From assembly GCA_003491925.1 (NCBI GenBank), contig DNAU01000030.1, positions 505 through 6,966 on the forward strand: 6,462 bases of DNA, given 5' to 3'. The position numbers and the translations under genes were made by a program. The notes beneath the pieces are model-generated. The model did not search any database, was not told the DNA's origin, and worked only from the letters and a program-made list of their open reading frames with translations. This DNA is from Chloroflexota bacterium. GTDB taxonomy: Bacteria; Chloroflexota; Dormibacteria; Aeolococcales; Aeolococcaceae. Positions 1-4,764 of this stretch are shown piece after piece (position 1 is the first letter of the stretch; every line of letters starts with the position of its first letter).

Positions 1-251
1 AAGACAAGCCGGTGGACCCGGTGGCAGCCCTCGGCGGGGGCGTGGTGCTCGCTGGAACAGACCGTTCCGTCCTCATGCGCAAAGGCCATTCCGCCTTGCT
101 CGTTGGAGCCATAGAACTCACACTCCGAACCGAGGACAATCCCGTTCTTCCAGTACGTATCGTGATGGTCGTGGGCGGCGTGACCGCAGATGCAACGTCG
201 GTCCCACCAGTCGATTGGGGCATCGCTGCGATCAGATAGGTGATCACTCAT
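1..251 (-). CDS. Cys/His-rich hypothetical protein, 3' end beyond window
   Basis: The minus strand is open from an ATG at 251-249 to the window edge, giving 83 codons with no stop, so the C-terminus lies outside. A Shine-Dalgarno GGAGGA (261-266 on the plus strand as TCCTCC) sits 9 nt before the ATG and fixes the start. The protein is crowded with potential metal ligands: C20, C22, H24, H27, H29, H30, then C44, C65, H69, H70, C76, H77 and H80. The core C-x-C-G-H-x-x-H resembles the small CxCGH zinc-binding-like proteins common in actinobacterial phages and mobile elements, but I cannot name a family. G/C-ending codons dominate, supporting real coding. It is divergent from the HTH gene starting near 427-467. 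A metal-binding or DNA-binding accessory role is inference only. Confidence 0.7.
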   Translation of the reverse strand, partial: MSDHLSDRSDAPIDWWDRRCICGHAAHDHHDTYWKNGIVLGSECEFYGSNEQGGMAFAHEDGTVCSSEHHAPAEGCHRVHRLV

Positions 252-284
252 AGCGCCTAGTCCTCCGTCAATTGGCTCCAGAGT

Positions 285-410
285 AGGTTGGTCTCCGCCA
301 TCACACCAGCCCGCGCGGCAACGGCGCACTGCGACGCAGGACGCCAGGAGGATAGTGTCTCGGGTTCGAGCCCGCCTTTCGCTTCGAGAACAAAGGTAAC
401 CGACCAACCT
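285..410. repeat. 9-bp inverted repeat between divergent genes
   Basis: AGGTTGGTC at 285-293 and its exact reverse complement GACCAACCT at 402-410 face each other across 108 bp in the intergenic region between the two divergent genes. The position suits paired operator half-sites bound by a regulator such as the adjacent HTH protein. GGTTGGTC also occurs inside coding-like sequence at 3233 and 4225, so chance is possible. Confidence 0.3.
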
Positions 411-414
411 CACC

Positions 415-420
415 GAGGAG
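415..420 (+). promoter_or_regulatory. Shine-Dalgarno GAGGAG before ATG 427
   Basis: GAGGAG stands 6 nt before ATG 427, an optimal ribosome site. The frame begun at 427 reads only Met-Pro-His-Tyr before TGA (439-441). The frame of the HTH gene is offset by one base and open through this point, so this RBS probably belongs to the HTH gene and its start has been frameshifted, or it drives a tetrapeptide leader. Confidence 0.5.
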
Positions 421-466
421 TGAGCGATGCCTCATTACTGAAGCGGATCTGTACGAGTACCGGAAC

Positions 467-925
467 ATGTGTGTAGGGAGATACGGTCCTCAATGGACGG
501 CGATCCGCAAACTGCTCGATGAGGTGCGTAGGCTCACGCGCGACCTGCTCGCGACGAAGCCAGCGGGCGTGGTGCGCAACGAAGAGATAGACTCAGTTGT
601 GAGATCCTCTTTGGAGCTTCATCGCAGCCTGACCTCGTTGATGAGCAAGCTTCGCCCCATCTCCATTGACAGTGCCGAGCCGATTGTCGATCCATCAGTT
701 CCAGTTGCGCGGCCTCAGGTGGCCTCGCACCCTGCGTTGCGGCCCGATGCACAGCGTCTCACCCTGAGCGTTGGTGAGGCTGCCGGCCGTCTTGGGGTAA
801 GCAAGGCGACGCTTTGGTCCCTGGTTCATCGAGGGGAAATCAGATCCATCCTACTGGGCCGCCGCCGGCTGATTCCCGTTGGTGCGCTCGACCAATGGAT
901 TGGGGAGGCGGAGCATCTTCGCTGA
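467..925 (+). CDS. HTH_17 / excisionase-family DNA-binding protein
   Basis: This 152-residue protein has a C-terminal helix-turn-helix of the HTH_17 (excisionase, MerR-like winged helix) type at about residues 99-145: SVGEAAGRLGVSKATLW is the HTH, followed by H-R-G-E-I and the G-R-R-R-L-I-P wing, ending in L-D-Q-W-I. The N-terminal 65 residues are charged and probably helical, then a Pro/Val-rich linker. Family members are small recombination-directionality factors or transcription factors; the extra N-terminal region makes it longer than a classical Xis. ATG 467 has no convincing ribosome site, while an excellent one precedes ATG 427 one frame away, and the frame stays open upstream of 467 (residues EADLYEYRN), so the natural start may be 427 with a one-base indel. 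A hairpin follows the stop. A truncated tRNA about 300 bp downstream suggests a link to an integrative element, but no integrase follows. Confidence 0.75.
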   Translation: MCVGRYGPQWTAIRKLLDEVRRLTRDLLATKPAGVVRNEEIDSVVRSSLELHRSLTSLMSKLRPISIDSAEPIVDPSVPVARPQVASHPALRPDAQRLTLSVGEAAGRLGVSKATLWSLVHRGEIRSILLGRRRLIPVGALDQWIGEAEHLR

Positions 926-933
926 GGAGTGGG

Positions 934-961
934 CGCCCTCGGCGAGCAAAAGCCGCGGGCG
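934..961 (+). terminator. Hairpin after the HTH gene
   Basis: CGCCCTCGGC (934-943) and GCCGCGGGCG (952-961) form a 10-bp stem with a single mismatch and an 8-nt loop, starting 8 nt after the HTH stop codon. No T-run follows, as is common for terminator-like hairpins in high-GC genomes. Confidence 0.5.
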
Positions 962-1231
962 TCAGGGCGGAGCACAGGGATCCTGTCGCCCGTCGGCAAC
1001 GGCGCCCAGTGGGCCGCTTCCGACTGACACTGAGGGTTAGGTGGAAGCGGGTGGTCGTTGCGGGCTTTCCGGGCCAGGGGTGCTCATTGGCGCCGAGCGG
1101 ACCCTGATCCGACGGCCGCGGACGGGAGTACTTTGTGGGATGGTTAATGGGATGGACAAGTCAAACGAAGTGAAGGCGGCAAATACGGCAGACGGATGAT
1201 CCAGGAATATCCCTTGTGCTCTCAGCGATTT

Positions 1232-1289
1232 TGGCGGAGGGAGAGGGATTCGAACCCCCGAGGGCTTGGCGGCCCTTGCGGTTTTCAAG
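1232..1289 (-). tRNA. 3' half of tRNA-Ser(UGA); attachment-site remnant
   Basis: Reading the minus strand, positions 1289-1232 give a complete 3' half of a serine tRNA. They comprise anticodon loop CTTGAAA (anticodon TGA at 1287-1285), 3' anticodon stem ACCGC, a long class II variable arm with stem GGGC/GCCC, a T arm GGGGG-TTCGAAT-CCCTC, acceptor strand TCCCTCC, discriminator G and encoded CCA (1234-1232). The 5' half is absent: upstream of the loop the sequence is TGGAG instead of the GCGGT needed to pair with ACCGC, and neither a D arm nor GGAGGGA is found. It cannot make a functional tRNA. Identity starting at the anticodon loop and running to the 3' end is the classic footprint of tyrosine-integrase recombination in a tRNA gene, so this is best read as attL/attR of an integrated element. 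It could also be a duplicated fragment of other origin. Confidence 0.8.
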
Positions 1290-1584
1290 CTCCAATCGGA
1301 TGCCCTTGCCGTGGTGGATCTGGTCTTGACCTCTGACGCAGGGATCCGCCGTCCGGAACGGCGATCGAGTTCCCGGTGCTTCAAGAACCACCCAGCCTTG
1401 CGCTCAGGTATCCCGGGCCCGACTTCCCGGCCTCCTGGGGCTTCCTAGGGCGCGCTCTTGGCAGGAATGGTACCTGTGGCGCGATTCTACGAGCGCTGGC
1501 GCCCAGAACCGCGCCCTCGAGCCCTCCGAGGCCGCCGCAGCCTGCCGGGAAGTGCGCCACGCCGATACGTGGGGACCTTCCCGA
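1290..1584. other. No gene seen between tRNA fragment and IS110
   Basis: No frame on either strand shows both a credible start and protein-like composition. A small perfect hairpin GCCGT-CCGGA-ACGGC occurs at 1348-1362. If the tRNA fragment is an attachment site, this stretch is the DNA joined to its anticodon loop by recombination. Confidence 0.5.
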
Positions 1585-1596
1585 AGCTCCTATGTG

Positions 1597-2705
1597 TCAA
1601 GCGGCCACGGCAGAGGCGTCTTGGCGAGCCCTGAGGTCGCGGATCATCCGGCGATACACGACGGCAGCGAGGTGACGTCGGACAACCCGGACCGCCTCAC
1701 GCTTGGTGTGGCCCCGGCGCCGGGCCTCATCCGAGATACGCTGGGCGCGCTCGTCGCAGCGTAGTTGGGTGACCGCCATGCGGTGGAGCACGGCGTTGAC
1801 CCGCCGGTTGCCACCGCGGTTGAGTCGGTGACGGATCGGCTCCCCAGCGCCCTCGCCCGAGGATGCCGGTATTGGCGCGGTGCCGCTGAAGCGCCCGAAG
1901 CCTCCCTCGGTGAAGCGCCGAGGATCTCCCACCTCGACGAGGAGCTCGGCGACGCTGCGGGTGTCGAGGCCGCGCAGCTGATCCAGGGTCGAGCCGGTGG
2001 CAGCGATCAGGGTGGCCAGCTCACGGGTGATCTCACGGTCCCGGCGGTCAAGCTCGAGGATGGTGTGACCATGCTCGGCCAGCATGCGAAGGCGCAGGGC
2101 AGTGGCAGCTGGCCAGGGGCGGCGATCACGCCGGCGCAGTGCGACCAGGCGCGGCCGGACTGCCTTGGTCTGGGGGAGGGCGCTGCGCAGCTCGTCAGGC
2201 AGCTCGCTGAGGAGCGCGTCCGCCTCGTTGAGGAGGTGCTGCCGCGTCTTGAGCAGCGAGCGTCTCTCTTGTGCCACAAGCCAATCAGCTCGATCGTCTC
2301 ATCGGGTCCGCTGTCGTCGCCAGCGCGCTTGAAGGCCACCGGCAGCTCTGGGTGAGCCAGCGTCTCGCGGGCGATCCGCTCGCTGTCCAGCACGTCCGAC
2401 TTGCCTTGGAAGCGCCCGCGCGCCCGCTCCGCCGTCCGCGTTGGGTTGACATCGCGGACGTCGTGACCCTGGCGGCACAGGTACATCGAGGCGTGGCGAC
2501 CCAGTCCGCTCGCCCCCTCGATCCCCCACCGGGCGACGGGCCCGAAGCTGAGCGCCCAGGCCTCGAGAGCCCGGTGGCCGTCGCCCGACACCTTGTAATG
2601 GCCGGTGGCAACGATGCCTCCCCGCTCGTCGACCATAGTGGCCGACAGCGTGTGCCGGTGGGGATCCACCCCGACCACGTTGCCCCGCGCGTCCGCTCGC
2701 TTCAT
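1597..2705 (-). pseudogene. IS110-family transposase, frameshifted
   Basis: The N-terminal part starts at ATG 2705 with SD GGAGGG 8 nt upstream. It holds the RuvC-like DEDD nuclease: D14 in GVDPHRHT, E63 in WGIEGASG, and D104/D107 in KSDVLDSERIA. It is in frame to about residue 147 (WHKRDAR). The homologous continuation is in the -1 frame, from about 2268 to the stop at 1599-1597. It carries helical SLLKTRQHLLNEADALL, then the transposase_20 region with F-S-G-T-A-P-I-P-A-S-S-G-E (the family's catalytic serine) and GGNRRVNAVLHRMA. Removing one GA unit from the GAGAGA run (2268-2263) joins both parts as W-H-K-R-R-S-L-L-K-T-R, as expected for the family. A joined protein would be about 367 residues, normal for IS110. 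IS110 transposases are not known to need frameshifting, so inactivation by dinucleotide slippage is most likely. The C-terminal half alone has a GTG at 2277. Confidence 0.85.
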
Positions 2706-2868
2706 CCGCTCAGCCCTCCGCGTGTTAGGTTGTCGAGAGGATCGGCCGACAATTCCCGGTTGGGGGCGCGAGCAAGCGACGCTCCTATCCAGTCAGACCG
2801 GTCCCAGAGCCGAAGGCCGGGGTCGACACTTCAGAACAAGGACACCCGATCCGATGAGGTCGAGAATA
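2706..2868 (-). ncRNA. Candidate IS110 bridge RNA in the left end
   Basis: The roughly 160-nt non-coding stretch between the inferred left edge and the transposase RBS matches the position and size expected of the bridge RNA that pairs IS110 donor and target DNA. Read on the minus strand it can fold: a GACC...GGTC stem (2824-2796) enclosing GCC-TTC-GGC, and TTGTCG/CGACAA arms (2752-2730). It contains GACCCC (2824-2819), repeated just outside the left junction (2878-2873). Further 3' it contains ATAGGAGC (2788-2781), repeated at the right end of the element (1593-1586). The order, target-like match first and donor-like match second, is that of left target and left donor guides. I have not found convincing right-side guides. 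The overlap with the tail of the 3255 ORF is incidental. Confidence 0.4.
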
Positions 2869-3255
2869 CGAAGGGGTCAGGCCCCGGCTCACGGCTCCTA
2901 CCGTACAGGCGTTCCCGCCTGCCCGGTGGGCCCATTGAACACCGGGAATACGAAGCGGGCGGTGGGGCGGCCTCCAGCCCTCCCCGCTTGACGGCGAAGG
3001 ATCCCGGTGGGGAGGAGGTGCCGCAGGGTCAAGCGAGGAACCCTCGCCCCATCCCAGGATGCCAATTACACCCCCAGGGCTCATGCGTCTCGGCTCTAGC
3101 CGCGTTCCCGAGGGGACGGCGACCTGGTCAGCGAGGGCGGCCGGCAGGGCACCCACGACTAGGTCGGTACGCATCTCGACGGGGAGGAAGGCGCCGTGGA
3201 CGAGGATACGGCGAGCCAGCTCGAGCTCTGTCGGTTGGTCTGGTGTGATGGCCAT
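2785..3255 (-). CDS. Hypothetical protein, C-terminus running into the IS
   Basis: Start ATG 3255 is well supported: SD AGGGGGG ends 5 nt upstream, and a sigma70-like promoter precedes it. The first 58 residues (starting MAITPDQPTELELARRILV, later VVGALPAALADQVAV) have protein-like composition and strong G/C at third positions; they look like a short helical domain with no family I recognise. From about 3070 onwards codon bias fades and the residues become Pro/Gly/Arg-rich. The frame then crosses three hairpins and the IS110 left end, stopping at 2785 inside the candidate bridge RNA. The natural C-terminus has therefore probably been lost through a frameshift near 3070 or the IS insertion. 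It follows the two-TM gene (stop 3328) by 72 bp on the same strand. Confidence 0.5.
   Translation of the reverse strand: MAITPDQPTELELARRILVHGAFLPVEMRTDLVVGALPAALADQVAVPSGTRLEPRRMSPGGVIGILGWGEGSSLDPAAPPPHRDPSPSSGEGWRPPHRPLRIPGVQWAHRAGGNACTVGAVSRGLTPSYSRPHRIGCPCSEVSTPAFGSGTGLTG
2906..2989. repeat. Cluster of three hairpins beside the IS left end
   Basis: Three perfect inverted repeats lie in a row: CAGGCG-ttcc-CGCCTG (2906-2921), immediately abutting CCCGGTG...CACCGGG (2922-2928 and 2940-2946, 11-nt loop), then AAGCGGG...CCCGCTT (2953-2959 and 2983-2989). A direct repeat GAATACGAAG occurs at 2946-2955 and again inside the IS end at 2864-2873. The cluster may be a terminator region or a palindromic (REP-like) target for IS110. 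Confidence 0.5.
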
Positions 3256-3296
3256 CTGTACCCCCCTGAACCGCGAACCAGAACGACAACCACCCT

Positions 3297-3325
3297 GGTA
3301 TAGGGTCGGCAGGCGTCGAGTGGAA
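3297..3325 (-). promoter_or_regulatory. Candidate sigma70-type promoter of the 3255 gene
   Basis: On the minus strand a -35-like TTCCAC (3325-3320) and a -10-like TATACC (3302-3297) are separated by exactly 17 bp. They lie between the stop of the two-TM gene (3328) and the SD of the 3255 gene, giving a short leader of about 35 nt. Hexamer agreement is partial. Confidence 0.4.
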
Positions 3326-3327
3326 TC

Positions 3328-3885
3328 CTAGACCGAGGCTCTGACGCCGGTGCCCTCGCCCGCGGCCCTCCGGCCTCGCCACGGCCGGGGTGGGAGAGCG
3401 AGCCACCGGTGCCCCGTCCACCAGTAGCTGCCGTCCGGAGAGCGCAGCGCACCGTCCGGGGCCGCGGTCGACACCCTCACCCACTGGGCGCCGTCCCACC
3501 AGCAGAGACGGTCGGGCGATATCCAGCATGCGGGGGCCTTGCCAGCGAGGATAGTGCGCTTCACGTCGCGATTGGAGTAGCCGCGAGCGACGAGGAGGCC
3601 TCCCAGGGTCGGCAACAGCGAACCCACCAGGGCGGCGGGGATCAGGACATTCAGTAGCGCGAGATCCGGATTGGTGCTCGGGTGAGCCTGCAGCATGCCG
3701 TAGGCAAGCCCAAAGCCCGCCGCGACGCCGGCGAGCAGCGCTGCGCCATACCAGGCCGCACTGGCGGAGCTCGCCCCCACCAGGAGCCGGACGCTAGCGA
3801 GGTCCGATGGCGGGTGATCCGGCGGTTTGAACGGTTTGGTGACGGCCAAGTAACAGAACTGTGCGCTGGGCCAAGGTAACCTCAC
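3328..3885 (-). CDS. Two-TM membrane protein with tandem SPDxxxWWxGxxW repeats
   Basis: The 185-residue protein has two hydrophobic segments, about residues 44-66 and 77-101, with a basic stretch after the second (R-G-Y-S-N-R-D-V-K-R). Its C-terminal soluble tail contains two copies of one motif: SPDRLCWWDGAQW at 123-135 and SPDGSYWWTGHRW at 149-161, 26 residues apart. This Trp-rich W-W-D-G-x-x-W pattern resembles the short DUF2510-type modules found on actinobacterial membrane proteins, whose function is not established. The tail ends in an Arg-rich stretch. Start GTG 3885 is uncertain: the frame is open further upstream, a GGGAGGGAGGG run lies too far away, and TTG 3849 is an alternative. 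It is transcribed in the direction of the 3255 gene. Confidence 0.65.
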   Translation of the reverse strand: MRLPWPSAQFCYLAVTKPFKPPDHPPSDLASVRLLVGASSASAAWYGAALLAGVAAGFGLAYGMLQAHPSTNPDLALLNVLIPAALVGSLLPTLGGLLVARGYSNRDVKRTILAGKAPACWISPDRLCWWDGAQWVRVSTAAPDGALRSPDGSYWWTGHRWLALPPRPWRGRRAAGEGTGVRASV

Positions 3886-3997
3886 GATGCCGGGTGATCC
3901 CTGCGCCCTCCCTCCCGGCGGACAGAATACTCAGGCGCTTTCGCGGCCGTCTCGGGGTTGAGCGAGCACGTCCGAGTAAGTAGCCGGAGTGGAGATC

Positions 3998-4141
3998 ATG
4001 CCCAGCGGTCGCGTCTCGGATCTCCGCCGAGTGCTAGACACTCACGGCAAAGGCGTCCACTGCCTCTCAAGCGGCGCCGGCCGTGCCTCCCACAGAGGGT
4101 CCGCGGCCGGAGGAGACGTCCCACCCCCCGATAGTGGATGA
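3998..4141 (+). CDS. Small ORF with good RBS, probably 5' part of a frameshifted gene
   Basis: ATG 3998 follows GGAG (3986-3989) by 8 nt, with a second GGAG closer in. The frame gives 47 residues starting MPSGRVSDLRRVLDTHGKG and ending at TGA 4139-4141. The first 30 or so residues are protein-like with G/C-rich third positions; the tail becomes Gly/Pro/Ser-rich. It overlaps the frame of the 4083-4289 ORF by 59 nt. One indel near 4070-4085 would fuse the two into a product of about 97 residues; translational coupling of two small proteins is the alternative. I recognise no family. Confidence 0.35.
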   Translation: MPSGRVSDLRRVLDTHGKGVHCLSSGAGRASHRGSAAGGDVPPPDSG

Positions 4142-4289
4142 GGCCATCGTCGGGGTTCGCGAGCATCTCCCGGCCCCCGAAGCCGATGAATGCGACCCAT
4201 GGTTGAACTGGAACGGGCACTTCTGGTTGGTCGGGGTTCAGCCCGGATTCAGGCACCGCTACAGCCTACCGCCGGCGCCCCCCGTCTGA
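4083..4289 (+). CDS. Small hypothetical protein with W-N-G-H-F-W motif
   Basis: The 68-codon frame starts at GTG 4083 without an RBS and is open back to 4038, so it is best seen as the 3' part of the gene begun at 3998. Composition is protein-like, with most third positions G or C. The C-terminal part reads D-P-W-L-N-W-N-G-H-F-W-L-V-G-V, and its W-x-G-x-x-W core recalls the WWxGxxW repeats of the membrane protein at 3328-3885. A GTG-started frame on the opposite strand (4256 to 3996) is also open but lacks an RBS and has weaker codon bias. Function unknown. Confidence 0.35.
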   Translation: MPPTEGPRPEETSHPPIVDEAIVGVREHLPAPEADECDPWLNWNGHFWLVGVQPGFRHRYSLPPAPPV

Positions 4290-4405
4290 CCCAAGCGCCT
4301 CGCAAGGATGGCGTCGAGCTCCTCTAGGTAGCTTCAGCCATGCTCGCGTGCTTGGGTCGCGTTTACCCAGATTTGTCCGTCCTCGGCAGTCGCCCTTTAG
4401 CGCAT
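4259..4405 (-). pseudogene. Decayed small gene with two in-frame stops
   Basis: Reading the minus strand from ATG 4405 gives Met-Arg-TAA (4399-4397), then a protein-like run ATAEDGQIWVNATQAREHG, TGA (4336-4334), then SYLEELDAILARRLGQ and a Gly-rich end, stopping at TAG 4261-4259. Second codon positions are A/T-rich and third positions G/C-rich throughout, as in real genes here, so the frame was once coding. It begins 13 bp after the stop of the neighbouring decayed gene, suggesting a former two-gene operon. It overlaps the end of the plus-strand ORF by 31 nt. No family recognised. Confidence 0.4.
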
Positions 4406-4418
4406 CCGACTTGCCCTA

Positions 4419-4597
4419 TCAGCGCGGGCGCGCAGCGTCCTCCTCGTTCCATAGAGAGACGACGGTGCCTACGCCGTACTGCGCCTCCAGCCTCTCTCTC
4501 GCTTCCTTGGGATTCTCGCCGTCACACTGACCTGCTTGCCGTGTTTTTCGCCGATGGAGATCAGGGCCAGATGCCGTCTGTTCCTAGCGGTCTCCAC
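4419..4597 (-). pseudogene. Frameshifted small gene
   Basis: GTG 4597 is preceded by AGGA 7 nt upstream and opens a protein-like frame, residues ETARNRRHLALISIGEKHG then KQVSVT, to about 4523. After that point the convincing frame is the neighbouring one: C-D-G, then ENPKEARERLEAQYG, VGTVVSLWNEEDAARPR and TGA at 4421-4419. Codon bias supports the two halves on either side of about 4520-4527, so a single indel there has split a gene of roughly 60 residues. An in-frame TAG (4609-4607) limits extension upstream. The product would be a small charged alpha/beta protein; I recognise no family. It lies downstream of the large exported protein on the same strand, separated by a hairpin, so it is probably a separate unit. 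Confidence 0.45.
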
Positions 4598-4718
4598 CTG
4601 CCGATCCTAGGCCAGAGCCCGAGGCAGACGTCCCCCTCTGGCGACATTGCGGCATCCTCGCATGGACGAGGGCGGCCTCACTTGAGCCCGCGCCCCTACC
4701 CTCCCCCATGACCTCAAG

Positions 4719-4743
4719 CGGCGAGGGTTAGGGCTCCCCGCCG
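4719..4743 (-). terminator. Hairpin downstream of the exported protein gene
   Basis: CGGCG(A)GGG at 4719-4727 and CCCCGCCG at 4736-4743 pair with one bulged A around an 8-nt loop, 22 nt after the stop of the 4765-6186 gene. There is no T-run. A further 6-bp inverted repeat, CTTGAG (4681-4686) and CTCAAG (4713-4718), follows. Confidence 0.45.
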
Positions 4744-4764
4744 AGGGCCTCTTGTATTCGAGAG

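Larger units (their letters stand above)
1587..2873 (-). mobile_element. IS110-family insertion sequence
   Basis: The element is defined by its IS110-type transposase with a long non-coding left end (upstream of the gene) and a very short right end, the layout of the IS110 group. IS110 elements lack terminal inverted repeats, so the borders are inferred. On the minus strand the pentamer CTTCG occurs just at the right end (1586-1582) and near the left end (2873-2869), consistent with a CT core shared by both junctions. Alternatively TAGGAGC, present at 1592-1586 and 2900-2894, marks the borders and moves the left edge to about 2893. A perfect -35 hexamer TTGACA lies in the right end (1600-1595, overlapping the transposase stop) and a -10-like TATTCT in the left end (2868-2863). 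Joined in a circle they would face the transposase with only about 13 bp between them, so this junction promoter is imperfect. Confidence 0.75.

Noticed and set aside
356..392. A tRNA T-arm-like GGGTTCGAGCCC followed by CTTTCGC, resembling a tRNA-Gly 3' end
   Set aside because: The T stem does not pair with a 7-nt loop, no anticodon arm or 5' acceptor is found, and no CCA follows; the resemblance is limited to a short motif.
1138..1156. GGGATGG repeated 5 bp apart near the tRNA fragment, like integrase arm-type sites
   Set aside because: Only two short copies are present, not enough to claim arm sites.
926..1160. Possible remnant of an integrase N-terminus after the HTH gene (frames with phrases such as GILSPVGNGAQW or RDPVARRQRRPVGRF)
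   Set aside because: The resemblance to integrase beginnings is only a few residues, spread over different frames, and no catalytic motif is present.
1037..1391. Minus-strand frames of 76 and 115 codons across the tRNA fragment
   Set aside because: Much of their translation is simply the tRNA 3' half read as protein, with no RBS or family features.
1765..2355. Plus-strand frame of 196 codons
   Set aside because: Antisense shadow of the transposase C-terminal half, which has clear family motifs on the minus strand.
2271..3248. Long plus-strand open frame of 325 codons
   Set aside because: It is antisense to the IS110 transposase start, its left end and the 3255 gene; the Pro/Arg/Gly-rich translation is typical of a shadow frame in high-GC DNA.
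3996..4256. Minus-strand frame of 86 codons overlapping the small plus-strand ORFs
   Set aside because: It starts at GTG without an RBS, has weaker third-position G/C than the plus-strand frame, and conflicts with the plus-strand ORF at 3998 that has a good RBS. It remains possible but less likely.
4340..4711. Plus-strand frame of 123 codons
   Set aside because: Pro/Ser/Arg-rich translation, no RBS, and antisense to two minus-strand frames with better coding signal.
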